Shown one piece after another: positions 48,480-59,981 of a stretch of DNA of 64,000 nt (position 1 is the stretch's first letter; each line of letters begins with the position of its first letter). Position numbers and translations under genes: made by a program. Source of the DNA: Cordilura impudica (taxonomy: Eukaryota; Arthropoda; Insecta; Diptera; Scathophagidae); contig OY821519.1 in the NCBI GenBank assembly GCA_963682025.1, forward strand, positions 136,133,094 through 136,197,093, in the 5' to 3' direction. The notes beneath the pieces are model-generated. The model was not told where the DNA came from and searched no databases. It saw only the letters and a list, made by a program, of their open reading frames with translations.

Positions 48480-49565
48480 AACTCTGTCATAGACAGGGCT
48501 GCGATCTCAGTATATACCGACGGTTCGAAGATGGAAGAGGGTACAGGTTCAGGGGTCTACTCCGACCAACTTGTTATACAGGTAACTCGGAGAATCCCTG
48601 ACAAATGTAGCGTTTTTCAGGCCGAGATTCACGCAATTCTCATTGCACCGAAAATAATGCTGGAACGGGATACGGATCCAACGACCATTAATATTTTCGT
48701 GGACAGTCTTGCTGCTCTCAAAGCTCTGAAATCGAAGACAGTTAGATCGAAGTGTGGGAGAGAATGTATCAGGTCGCTCGACCGGATCCGGCAGGACACC
48801 GAGAGGCTGATATGGGTTCCAGGACATAGTGGTGTCAAAGGAAACGAGCTGGCTGACGAGTGTGCGTGGAAATGCTCAGTTTCTTTGAGCGGAATGACAG
48901 ACACTGACATTAGAATCCCTCTATCAGAGCTATGTAATCTGATTCAAGACGCAGCTGATCTCGAATTAAGGATAAGGTGGACGAAACTGATCTCTTGCAG
49001 AATATCTCAAATCCAATGGCACTTGCCTAATCCAAGGAGAACGAAATCACTCCTTGGTTTTGGTAAAGGGACAATCAGCCTACTTATAGGAATGCTCACT
49101 TGACACTGTGTAATAGTGTGGATGGCTGAACGCATATGTGTCCCGAGAGCTGACTTCTGTAGTAGCTGTATGGATGTGGACGAGGAGCAGTCAGTGCAAA
49201 TATTGCTGTGTGAATGTCCAGGACTGAAGGAGCAGCGCCTTAGATATCTAGGGCCAAGATTCCTCGATAACCTGGGCGCAAAGTAGACGTTCCACTCGGC
49301 GACCTTGCGGATTTCTTGAGGGAATCTGGCTGGTTCAGGAGGGATGCACAACGAACGAAAGGGGTCTTTTTCACTTTTTCTTTTCTTTTCTTTTCTTTTC
49401 TTTTCTTTTCATTTTCCATACCCCTTACACTATATATCTGTACTCTTTAATCTCTCTTCCTATATCTACCTTCCGGCACTTTCTAAAGGGTATCACAATG
49501 GGCCATATGGCCTCCGAGTATACCCGCCTACGGGCGGGTGGCCCATCCAACCTAACCTAACCATA
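48480..49565 (+). mobile_element. LOA/R1-type LINE tail with RNase H
   Basis: The RNase H domain has all four acidic positions: YTDGSKMEEG, FQAEIHAI, FVDSLAALKAL and NELADECAW, with the usual WVPGHSGVKGN. The frame stops at 49103, but a zinc-finger-like CSSCMDVDEEQSV...LLCECPGL follows in another frame. The 3' end reads GGGCGGGTGGCCCATCC and CCTAACCTAACC. A TTTTC microsatellite is at 49370-49408. 5'-truncated; no RT core. May belong to the same clade as the 5' fragment at 20.5-23 kb. Confidence 0.8.
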
Positions 49566-50689
49566 ATATAAGATAACACCAACCCTAGAAGATTTTACAA
49601 ACACTAAATAAAATAATTTTATTTCATATCGAAAATTCTAAGACAGATTTTCCATAGTTTATTATACAGAATTTTAATTTCAACTTGCCGATTTTTAAAA
49701 AAAAAAAAAGTAAAGCAAAAAATTTGAGTTTCTTCAAAAATTAAAAAAAAATCAATAATCAGGCATTTCAAAATATAAAGCAGACTTTTAGAATGTTTCT
49801 TTTTAGGGGTAAATCATGTTTTTACAAGAGGCTTACTTGTATTTATAAAAAAAAAAATACAGCAAATGTGGACTCTATATGTTACAAAAGGAAACAAAGT
49901 TTTTGTTGATTAAGAACTGAATATTGTTTTAAAAATTATTTGGGACGCTGAATCCAAATCTGCACTTGGTTTTTTTCTATCAGCTCGATTTTTTGGAATA
50001 TACCGCTATGTCCCAAATTAGGACACTTCCTCTACATATACTGGAATAACTTGAAAACAGTTCACCATATTCAGTTTAAAAAAATCCAAAGCTCGTCAAC
50101 AATATTATATTTAAACCATGCTTACATTGGTTTTAAATTTACCCGGCAGTTTCAGAAATATCGTGGAAGTTTTGAAAAAAAAAGGAACAATTTAAAAAAA
50201 AAAATTTTTTTGTTCTTTAAAAATTCATAAAAAATTAAAATGCGACTTAGAGCACATGTTTGGTCTAAAAACATTTAGCTAAACATATTTCGAATGAAAT
50301 GAGCTTTATTTCATTGTAATTGGTGCACAACTTTTGATTTTGTTCACAATTTACTGAGAAAACTCAATTGATAAAAATTGCGATTTCCATAAGTTTTTAA
50401 GATTTTAAGCTACCTCAAATAAGTAAATAATTGTAAAAAGTTCCAATCAACACCAAAAAAGTTCAATTTTGTTCCCTTGTGTTATTATTAATCATTTCTT
50501 ATCATTTATCACTTTATAAGACACTTATATGACCTTATTGGACATTTTTAATTAAAGTGGACCAAAAAAGAGTAAAGTACCAAAAAAAATAAATTAATTG
50601 AATTATGTTCAACGAGGACGTACGTTTTTGTATAATATTTAAAATGTGTTTTTTTTTCTTTTCAGAAATTACCAAAATTAAAGAAAGGA
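49566..50689. other. No recognisable feature
   Basis: AT-rich; nothing I can support. Confidence 0.5.
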
Positions 50690-51240
50690 AATCATCAGTA
50701 TTACCTAAAGAGTTTCCAAATCCTAAATCTGATGACTCGGTTTTATTATGCACTATATGCCAAACCAATTTATGGAGATAAAACTTTCAATATTAAACAA
50801 CTCTTAGACACCAACAACCACCTGAACAAGTGAAGGAAAGGCCATCCATTAAAAATTTCCAGCAAGCTATCTAGAAAACCCAAAAACCACATCATTCGGC
50901 GATAAACATAGTATGGACCCTTGTAAAGTCTTCGTGTCTGCACATATCCTAAAGTACAAAATTCACCACTTAAAAATTCAAGAATATCTTGAAAAATACA
51001 CATCATTCACAGTTCCTTCTGAATCATCGCTTCGTGAATGTTGACAAAATTAAACAAGGTATACAAAACTATTTGTTTTTGTGTCCATCTATCTATTAAA
51101 GAAAAAGGACAGTTACGGGACATTTACGGTTACTTCAGGGTAATTCTGTCTTTAATCATTTGCCCGGCAACTCTACCAATATATCAGAAAACTGAAGTTC
51201 TTGTTTACAATATTATGTCAAAATTTTAGTCTTTGTTTTG
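50690..51240 (+). pseudogene. hAT-like transposase or CGGBP1-like remnant
   Basis: Scattered plus-strand pieces fit hAT-type proteins with a CGGBP1-like start: LLCTICQTNL (zinc-binding pair), an alanine-rich SAHI-like segment before KYTSFTVPSESSLRE, and a later piece in the position of the SIDETTD block. Many stops and shifts. Identification is weak and motif-based. Confidence 0.3.
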
Positions 51241-51769
51241 TTTTTTCTTAAAACATTTCAATAAATTATATAAAATTATACTTTTAGAATTTTTATAAAT
51301 TGTATATTTCTTACAAAAGTTCAAATATATACGGGCTGCAACCAATGAAATATGTGGGTCGATGAGTAAGTTTCCTTTTGTGGTGATCTGAGGATATGAA
51401 ATAAGACAACATTACTGAGAAGTTTTATTCCAATAAAAACTATTTTAATGGACACAAAGTCGTGCCTAAATTCACTTGTTTATATATTATTTTGTAACTA
51501 AATTACTTAAGTTTCCTTTACGTCCTCAAACCCGAATTCAAATTCAGTTTAGCGATAGAACTACTTGTGGTAAGTCTAACAAAACACATTTTTTTGCGGT
51601 CGTCATTAATTTCGAGATATGTACCTCAAATTCTAAATATTGATTTTAATATATCTTCGGAATTTATGATTGGCCGGAAACATTTAATATATCTTGATTT
51701 GATCTTACCCATAAATTGCGAATATATGCAAAAGCAATTATCGATTTTGAAGTCCTGAGGCTGATTTTT

Positions 51770-52225
51770 TATTTTTTTTTACTTGATTGCTTAAGTTGCT
51801 TTGTAGACTTTCATAGTGAGTAGGGGCTTTTATTGCAATATGTTAGGGCTAGCAGATCATTTTTAAGATTTTCCATTTTAAATTCTTTTATTTGTCTTTT
51901 TATATTTTGAGTTGACCGCCTGACCAATATTAGTTCACAAATTTTTGGAAGATAGGATATTTGATTTTGAAAATGTTGGATTTGGAATTTTTCTACGAAC
52001 CATGCGTAAGGTGACCATCCAAACAAAAACACCGCAGTAATACGTCAAATGTATGGGCGATAGTAGAGACAGTTTTGCTATTTTTCTTGTTATAAAGAAA
52101 TTAATCCGTAGACCAATAAATAGGAGGGTCTTTCATCCACTTTTGTTGTATATCATCGTGATCCTCAAATTAGATGCTTGCCATTAAAATCACCTCCCAT
52201 TATCAATTTATATTAATGTTTGTTA
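51770..52225 (-). pseudogene. Jockey-clade endonuclease-to-RT linker remnant
   Basis: On minus: a GGDFNGKH-like piece near 52185, later LPKICELILVRRSTQNIKRQ and LTYCNKSPYSL followed by TGA where relatives have Trp (SLWKxTK). Order and spacing match the linker between endonuclease and RT of jockey elements. Confidence 0.45.
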
Positions 52226-52512
52226 ATTAGCTCCATATACTGCTCGGTTGTAAATTTATGTCTGGAAGGACTGTAAATCTAGTTAATTGATGTTTTGAGT
52301 TATTTGTTGTTATTGTTATAGTTGTAGCTTGAAATTCATCTGAACATATGTATGTATGTATTCTTCATAATGTTCTATGTTTGATCTCACAAATATTGCA
52401 CTTCTTCCTTTGGCTTTATTGCAAGGGTGAATTGTGTGATATTCTCGTATATTGTAGTTATCATGAAATGAAGTATTTTAAATGCAATACTCTCAATTGT
52501 AATATATTCCAG

Positions 52513-52626
52513 GAGTGCTGCAAAAACTCTGTCCATGCATCATATTGGATTAAGTAATTATAATGATGATGGTGACGATGACGGGTATGATCCTCATGAT
52601 CATAGAGATGTAAAAAAGCCAACAAA
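52513..52626 (+). CDS. SLC36/PAT amino acid transporter, N-terminal exon
   Basis: Ends at 52626 before donor GTAAAT, with two bases of a split codon. The reading is open through an acidic N-terminal cytoplasmic tail NYNDDGDDDGYDPHDHRDVKKPT and joins the next exon as PT-N-IWQSYAHF. Many insect PATs have such an acidic DPHxHR tail followed by (H)PT before the first membrane segment. The start is either an ATG at 52535 or an upstream exon joined at acceptor TTCCAG/52513; I cannot choose. The intron to the next exon is 86 bp. This is the only host gene in the window with intact splice sites and no break. Confidence 0.7.
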
Positions 52627-52712
52627 GTAAATAGTTTTATAAATTTTAAATAAATCCTAGAATTTAAAATAAAACACAAAATTAATTGATTTTATTATGT
52701 ATTCTTTTGCAG
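52627..52712 (+). other. 86-bp intron of the SLC36/PAT gene
   Basis: GTAAAT at the 5' end, TTCTTTTGCAG at the 3' end; the phase matches on both sides (two bases plus one). Confidence 0.75.
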
Positions 52713-52863
52713 CATTTGGCAGTCATATGCTCATTTCCTGAAGGCCAGTATTGGAACTGGCGTCTTGGCAATGCCGAATGCATTTGCTAATGCTGGTTAT
52801 ATTAATGGTTTTATATTTACTATCATTATTGGCTCTATAGTGGTGTATTGTTTACATATATTG
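52713..52863 (+). CDS. SLC36/PAT amino acid transporter, exon with TM1-TM2
   Basis: Membrane symporter of the amino acid/auxin permease superfamily; SLC36 proteins move small amino acids, often with protons, at the plasma or lysosomal membrane. The exon follows TTTTGCAG and ends before GTGAGT. After one base completing a codon it encodes 50 residues: SYAHFLKASIGTGVLAMPNA holds the family signature KxxxGTGxLAMPxAF of the first membrane helix; AGYINGFIFTIIIGSIVVYC is the second. No stop or shift. The next exon is not found in the remaining 11 kb, so the following intron is long and filled with the repeats described below. Confidence 0.88.
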
Positions 52864-53242
52864 GTGAGTTATGAGAGAACTGCTACAGAATATTTAAAAA
52901 AAATAGTGGGGACAATTTAAACTCTACACTTCAACTGGGTTTTTTCTATTTCACAACAATTTCTATAACCTTTTATAATTTTTACTTTAATCAATACGTT
53001 CTAAAGTGTTTAGAACGTTAAAATGTCCATGTCCACACATTTTTTTTCTTAACCCTTTCGCTATTTTGATGCCACATGGCGTCATGACTTTTTGAATACT
53101 TTAATTTTAAATTTAACTAATCTAAAATATTTTGTTTCTATGCATTATTGTAGTTCGATGTTTTAAGAATAGTCTTTGTTAAAAAAAATAACATTTTAAC
53201 CACTTTCGGACGAAAAAACTGAAATTTTAAAACATTATACAG

Positions 53243-53822
53243 TTTTTATACACTATAAAACTACGTGGTCAGGGTATAATGACTTTGTGCTGATGTTTGT
53301 AACTAACAAAGATATATGACCTAACCCATCATTTATTATACCGATCGTCCGACTGTGTATCCATGAAAACATTATAATCAAACTACAGGTCGCAAATATT
53401 TTGTTGAAATTTATTACATAAACTTCTGTCGGCCATAGGATAAATGCCATTGAAATTGTGAAGATCGGTTCATGCTTAGACCTAGTCTCTAAACATATGA
53501 CCCCTATGAGGTCGACTTAAATTGACATAATTTCAAAATTATTATATAGATATTGGTTAAATTGGGTTTGTGTATGATTATTACATCCGGCTATCAGTAG
53601 TCCAAAAATAAACTCTGTAGGGCAATTCTTAGTCATAGCCCCCATATAAAGCTGATTCCCGATTTTCAATTAAATCACATAAGAAAATATTTAAATTTCG
53701 TTTATTATTTTTTCAGAATCCAATTATGACCTGAGCTAAGTTGGACCCAAAACCATTTCTCGAAACTCCTCGTATACGCTACCGAATAGTCGGTTTAGAC
53801 CGACTATAACTCTTTTACGTGT
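53243..53822 (+). mobile_element. HINE-like repeat, diverged
   Basis: 5' TATACACTATAAAACTACG..., GTCGGTTTAGACCGACTAT near the 3' end and TTTTACGTGTTT in place of TTCTTACTTGTT. The GTCC block is reduced to a few units. Confidence 0.75.
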
Positions 53823-54490
53823 TTTAATTTTCGCTTGAAATTTAAAATTTTAGAAATAGGATAATATCGATTAAAATTCAGATTATATCGACTAAAATTC
53901 AAAATCTCTCATTTTTAATTCAGAAAAATTTAAAGACAGAAATCGATATAAATTAAATTTAGGAAACATTAATAAAATTTCATAAAATACAATTTTTTTA
54001 GTGAATTTCGCTTAATATTTGCTAATAAAAAGATATACAATACTTTTAAAATTTTGCGTGTAGCTTCTACATTTTACTGTTTATTAGAACAAAACAGTCA
54101 TAGTTCTAAGAGCTTTATATACATATATATATTGTGCTACTGTTGTTGTTGTACCTAAACATATGTGTGAAAAGACTTAATAAAGATTTACTTACTTAAA
54201 TAGAACATTTTTTTTATATCTATAATATTAATAGGCTAGACGATTTCTTGTTACCGATGTTTTGTTCTACCGTTTTATCCCGATTTTGACCAAACGTACA
54301 TTATTTGAAAGGCACTTCTTTTTAGCTGTTCACCAGATTTACAGATTTTCAAATTTTTTCCTTTGTTTTGAGTAAATTGCATTTAAAGTTGCTATTAACA
54401 CATACATATAATTATACATATGATATGTGTGTGTTTATTAAATTTGTTAATGTGCTTGTTAATGAGTTTGTTATTTTCATTAACAATAAT

Positions 54491-55288
54491 AACAAGTAAA
54501 AAAATTATAGTCGTTCTAGCCCGACTATATGATAACCTATACCATGGTTTAGAGACCCTATCTCTTCGGTCCAACTAATTGGATATAGCAAATAAGCATA
54601 AACCCAATTTGAGTGGCATTTTTATTAATTTTTTTGGCTGAAGATATGAAAAAGTTCATATCGGATGATATGTCTATATGGGGACTAGGTCCAAAAAAGG
54701 ACCGATCCTGACCATATTTGGTAAAGTCACTTACACTTTGAAGAAATATATACAAACCAAATTTGAGAAAAATCTGTGCAATATTTTTGTTTTTTGATAG
54801 ATTTAAGTGAAGATCGGGAAGCAGCTATATATGGGGCCAATGACTAAGAATTTCCTATAGGGATAATTTTTGGACTACTCATTAATGGATGTAAAAAACA
54901 CATACAAACCCAATTTGAATGAGATCTATATGATAATTTGGAACTTAAGGCAATTTATGTCGATTTCATAGGGGTCATTTGTATGGGGGCTAGGTCTGAA
55001 CATGGACCGATTCTCACCAATTTCAACAGCGTTCATCGCATGGCCGGTGAAAGCTTATATACCAAATTTCATCAAAATATGTTCATATTTGCGACCTGTA
55101 GTTTGATTAAAATGTTTGCATGGACACACAGACGGACGGACGGACGGACGGACATTGCTATTTCGACTCAAAAAGTGATTCTGAGTCAATCGCTATAATT
55201 AAAGATAGGTCTAGGACGAATAGTTTTGGTGGTTACATACAGCAGCACAAAGTCACTATACCCAAACCACATAGTGGTATAGGGTATA
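54491..55288 (-). mobile_element. HINE-like repeat, complete copy
   Basis: AACAAGTAAAAAAATTATAG at its 3' end with a mutated palindrome (GTCGTTCTAGCCCGAC), a GGAC repeat block at 55134-55152, and 5' end CCACATAGTGGTATAGGGTA. It lies directly head to tail with the next copy, without intervening bases. Confidence 0.85.
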
Positions 55289-56047
55289 ATTATAGTCGGT
55301 CTGGACCGACTATACGATACCCTATACCATGCGTTTAGAGACCCTATCTCTCAGGCCCAACTAACTCGATATAGAAAATAACCATAAACCAAATTTGAGA
55401 GGGATTTTTATTAATTTTTTCGGCTGCAGATATGAAAAAGTTCATATAGGATGCTATATCTATATGGGGACTAGGCCCAAAACTGGACCGATCCTGCCCA
55501 TGTTTGGTAGAGTCTCTTGTATTTTGCAAAAATATATACAAACAAAATTTGAGAAGAATCAGTGCAATATCATTGTTTTTTGATAGATTTAAGTGAAGAT
55601 CGGGAAGCAGCTCTATGTGGGGCCTATGACTAAGAGTTGTCCAATAGGGATCATTTTTGGACTACTGATTAATGGATGTAATATATACATATAAACCCAA
55701 TTTGACTAAGATTTGTATGATAATTTGGATCTTATGGCAATATATGTTGATTTCATAGGGGTCATTTGTATGGGGACTAGGTCTGAACATGGACCGATTC
55801 TCACCAATTTCAATAGCGTTCATTCCATGGCCGATAAAAGATTAAATACCAAATTTCATCAAAATATATTCATATTTCCGACCTGCAGTTTGATTACAAG
55901 CTTTACATGGACACACAGACGGACGGACGGACGGACATCGTTATAATCGGTATTATTAAAGATGGGCGTAGGTCAAATACTTTTGGTTGTTACAAACAGC
56001 AGCACAAAGTCATTATACCCAAACCACATAGTGGTATAGGGTATAAA
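55289..56047 (-). mobile_element. HINE-like repeat, complete copy in tandem
   Basis: Begins ATTATAGTCGGTCTGGACCG right after the previous copy and ends GTATAGGGTATA at 56047. A GGAC block is at about 55918. The tandem arrangement is compatible with rolling-circle tandem products or insertion at a preferred TA-rich end. Confidence 0.85.
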
Positions 56048-56274
56048 AAACCAAACAAATGTTGGATTGTGAATTGGCGAAGTTCAGAAATAAAGATGCC
56101 TAGAAATTGCACTCGAATTTCGAGTGCTGGAATCTGCTAGTTTATATTATATTACTATTAAAGCAAAGATTTAACATTCAAATAGTCACTGACAGAAAAA
56201 TATTTTTTCTAAAAAAATTTACAAAAATTAAAAAACATATAAGGGAAGCCCCCTAAGGACGATCCAGAGGGGAT

Positions 56275-56628
56275 ATGTCCCAAAGGAAAATATGTTCCTT
56301 TCGAATAAGTAAAGGGATCGGCCATATATATAAACCGTCTCAGACCCTCCCCATTGATTTAGTTAACAGTAACGGGTTACAACTTGCTTCTCTTATAGCA
56401 CATCGAAATATTGTAATCATTGCTAAGAGAAGTGACAGAACAAAGGCCTATGGCGATCAAAAAGCCAGTACCTGCCGTGTTAAAAAACCTTATCATTATA
56501 TCAACAATTATGAATGGTGTATTATGGACGATGAAATATATGTGCTTGGCGCCTTCTCACAACTACTAGGAGTAAATTTTTACATAAACGACACTAGAGC
56601 ACGGTGCGCCTTAACTAAAATTAAATAA
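56275..56628 (+). pseudogene. Tc1/mariner (rosa-like) transposase, N-terminal half
   Basis: 117-codon frame with CRVKKPYHYINNYEWCIMDDE, IYVLGAFSQLLGVNFY. MDDE-YVL is the first catalytic Asp block of DD41D-type mariners. After NFYINDTR the frame runs into a sequence (CALTKI, then TIR-like DNA) shared with 59661, so the second half is missing. Confidence 0.6.
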
Positions 56629-56682
56629 AAAGGTCTTACACCTAGAAAATTAGTAGAGATTCTGAATTTACAATGTTCATAG
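56605..56682 (+). repeat. Extra copy of the TIR of the element at 59.7-62.9 kb
   Basis: TGCGCCTTAACTAAAATTA, then AAAAAGGTCTTACACC and onward to GTTCATAG, the same as 59661-59737 with few changes. Marks the left end of a second, shortened element. Confidence 0.8.
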
Positions 56683-57447
56683 AATAATGAATGATCAATG
56701 AATAAACGCCAATCACCTTTTTTATAGGTTAAACTTATCGTCTCCATTAACTTTTCAATATCGTTGAAATAAGCGAAATTTTTGCATCATTCACATTGAA
56801 GAACTTTTCTAACTCTTTTTGGCGTTTTCGATATGCTGTTACTTTGGCACCTTCCGGCAGCAAATTGTTTCCTTTCAAAAATGAAGCCAGTAGTTCTGAT
56901 TTTTTCTGAGTCCAACACAAATTTGCAAAAATTCCATCCAATTGGTTTTGTGTGACTAGGATTGGGTCCTTTGATGTTTCATAGGATGTACCTTCACCAG
57001 GGTCGTATTCTGAGAAGAAATCCATTGATGTAGCAGCGGCGGTTGTAGTACTAATATCTGTTTGAAGATCAACACTTCGGTATGTTGGTACTGGAACGAA
57101 TTCTGAGAGCGGTAATGGTAATTGGACACTTGGCACTGCTACATAAGTTCTATTATTTGCTTTCCTTCTATTCAAAGTTTTATGGTAGTTGATACATCCA
57201 TAGCAATTTTCTTCTTGATGCGGGATGTTGTCTAACCACATCATTGGTATACCAAAAGGCATAGCCTTCTTCTTTTCACTTTTCCATTGCATAAGAGTTG
57301 AATAGCAATTAAAGCAAACTTTTTTAGGCGCATAATTTACATCAGTGATAAACTCTTGCGAGAAATATTGCCACATTTTTCATGGCTTGCTATGAAACGT
57401 CCACAAACATTACAATAATGGTCCATTTTACATTTTGGTTCCGACAT
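56683..57447 (-). pseudogene. Transposase-like family protein, N-terminal half (member 1)
   Basis: ATG at 57447 gives MSEPKCKMDHYCNVCGRF with a CxxC pair. After a shift near 57370 a 209-codon frame reads KKVCFNCYSTLMQW (second Cys pair), KAMPFGIPMMWLD, ENCYGC, ALPL-type Pro-rich spacing and KKSELLASFLKGNNLL. A second shift near 56775 leads to NDIEKLMETI and GDWRLFIDHS, where an Asp stands in the position I take for the first acidic residue. The reading then ends in the TIR at 56682. I recall similar unnamed proteins in many arthropods. The half with the other acidic residues is lost. Function as transposase is inference. Confidence 0.55.
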
Positions 57448-59289
57448 TTTTAATACAATATATACTATACAATATTTTTTTTTTTTTGTTATTTTTATGA
57501 AACCGATGCATTTAACTTAAATCACTCACAAAATTAAATAAGTTCCAAAAAAATTAATAGCGAATTTTATCACGACCGAGCGAAAATTAAAAGGCATCAG
57601 CTTCGGCTGAGTTTCGAGTCTTAACTGAATCTTCATTTTTGAAATTAGTTCGCTTGTACGAAATAAAAAAAAAATCGCTACCTGTGCGGTGGTTGAAAAC
57701 AAAAAAGTTGTTTTACTAATTCCTAATTCGTGGAACTTCCCTTTTTAATTACTTCTACCTAAATCGCTATTTATTTAATGGTTTTGGGATCTTTAACGCA
57801 AATTATCGACTAAGACCATTCTCTTTTGAAATGAAATTTATTGAAGAAACTGAGAAGCATATTATAGATCAAACAGAAAGCAGATAAGACTTAATTTTGT
57901 GAAAAATATTTTCAAAAAGCATGAAAAAATAATAATTTTTCCAACATTTTGCTTCATAAGCACCACAAAAATTTTCTAAATCAATTTTTTTAAAAATTTT
58001 AATCTCTAGCAATAATCTGGCTTTTACAGATTGAAAAATATCAATTAGTCGACGAGTTATAGCCAAAAAACCATATAAACAATATGCTGAAAATCGGAAT
58101 TTGACTGCAAAGTTCGAAGGTCGATTAAAAAAAAAATTCAAACTAACATAAACAAACGCCGCGATACGGGTCTTCTAATTTAGCCTCTATTTTCACCCCT
58201 CACTCTCAGAATCGATCTAACTTTTGCTAACCTGAATTTGTTCCACAGTGTTATAGAACGTAAAAACGAACCAGCATGTTGCTGTGTAAAATTAACCGAA
58301 CTTTATCAGCTGTTCACAAATGTCACGTACAAACGTAGCAAAAATATATTTCCAACAGATTGGGACGTTACGGTTATGTGACAGTGGAGTTCGGTAACTG
58401 CTCTAAATACTTTTCATGTAATATAAAAAAACAGCTCATACGTTTGGTTACGGTTACGTGTCGCTAACCATGGCTTAAGAATTCAACAAAAACTTAATTG
58501 TGCAATAAATATAAAGGAGGATAAAGATAAAACGAATGCAAATTATAATTTAGTATTGTGATAATTAGCATTAGGAAATTTATACTGTGATATTTTAGTT
58601 TTTCAAATTATTTTTAGATTTATTTATACAATTTTGAGTTTCTTATGTCGTATTGTTTATGTCGTAAAAACTAAATGTGTTAAATGCGAAATTGACGAAA
58701 GATTATATGTAAGTTTATTTATTATTAATGCTGAGTTATGTTATTTAGTACTAATGAGTATTATTTTGCATATTAATATTGTTGCCAGATTAAATAAAAA
58801 TCCCTGAAGAAATCGGAAAATCCCAACGAAACGTCGGATGGAAAAAAATAAATAATCTTTTATTAGATTTTTGAAACAGGGCCTTAAAAGCCCCTTAGTT
58901 TAATTTCTAAAAAATTCATAGTAATATACATATAGTAAAAAGGTCGAAAATAAGCTCTAATTGATAAAAAAAAGTTTTAGTTGCATCTAATATGCTTTAA
59001 ATTAAATTAAAATAAAATCAAAACTCTAGCTTTAATGGTTTCCTTACTATCACACGTTATGTATGTTAATACGTCTCAATCTCACTCCTTTCTAATGAAA
59101 TGCCAGAAGGTCTCCTGACAAAAGGATTATCTTGTCCACAACATAATAAATGTATTTGTAAAGAAGGATTATTTAATGTTTTAAATTAAACATTGTAAAG
59201 TATTTTTTTTAAAGGGAAATGTTGTAAATAGCAAATAATACTTTAATGTATTTTACTTTAAATATTTCAAATTAAGTACCATTTGTTTT
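57448..59289. other. No gene; isolated ribozyme-like motif
   Basis: No supported coding region. At 58803-58836 CCTGAAGAAATCGG and CCAACGAAACGTCGG recall the CTGANGA...GAAA boxes seen at Penelope-type element ends, but the stems are poor. Confidence 0.35.
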
Positions 59290-59660
59290 GAGTTTTATTT
59301 ATTGAGAACTAAAAATAAAATGTTCTTCTTTTCAATAAAATATTCTTACAAGAACACAACACATGTATTTATATTAATTCGTATTTTTCATACAACGGGT
59401 ACGATTAATATCGATTTTTACATTAAAGAAAGCTTGAAAAATAGACTCCTGCCATTTCACAAGCAGCATGAGGTATTTATTTGATTTTTTGGCCTGACTT
59501 TGAAACGTGTCATCGCAGTAAATATCTGTTGAGTGGTACAATAAAAAATATTTACTTTTATACAAAGATTGATGATAACTACACAGCAAATTCCCAAAAA
59601 TACCACATCTTTTGCTCCGAAAGACCACCAAAAAAACACTGGAAGTTCTATAAAAGACGT
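59290..59660 (+). pseudogene. Tc1/mariner (rosa-like) transposase, C-terminal half
   Basis: Pieces read TTGTINIDFYIKESLKNRLLP then FFWPDFETCHRSKYL and, near the end, ERPPKKHWKFYKRR. FWPDLATCH with its Asp and the -P-ERYWA-like block are the second and third catalytic regions of DD41D-type mariners. Several shifts. The end joins the TIR of the next element in the same way as at 56605. Confidence 0.6.
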
Positions 59661-59682
59661 TGCGCCTTAACTAAAATTATAT

Positions 59683-59812
59683 AAAAAGGCCTTACACCTG
59701 GAAAATTAGTAGAGATTCTGAATTTACAATGTTCATAGATCAGAAAAATCAAAAAAACTAAAATAATCTGTGGAGAGATTTTTAAATAAATCCACTTTGA
59801 ACATTTTTGCGC
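59683..59812 (+). repeat. Left TIR, about 130 bp
   Basis: Begins AAAAAGGCCTTACACCTGG, ends ACATTTTTGCGC. Outside it, TGCGCCTTAACTAAAATTA is shared with 56605, so the terminus may extend to about 59661. Confidence 0.85.
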
Positions 59813-59981
59813 TCGTAGTACTATATTTTGGAAAATATGGCATTGTTTTATATGAATAGAAAGGAAAAAAAGATATAATAATAATTTTTAAGTGGTAATT
59901 CTATTAAGCTTTTATTATTTCAACATTTTAGTACAACTAAAATATAAAAATATAACATAATTTAATTATAATTACATCAAT

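Noticed and set aside
49548..49560. CCTAACCTAACC as telomeric DNA
   Set aside because: Only two to three units at a LINE 3' end, in the middle of the contig.
50770..51006. 78-residue minus-strand frame
   Set aside because: Antisense to the hAT-like remnant.
57869..58141. 90-residue minus-strand frame
   Set aside because: No motif or neighbour support.
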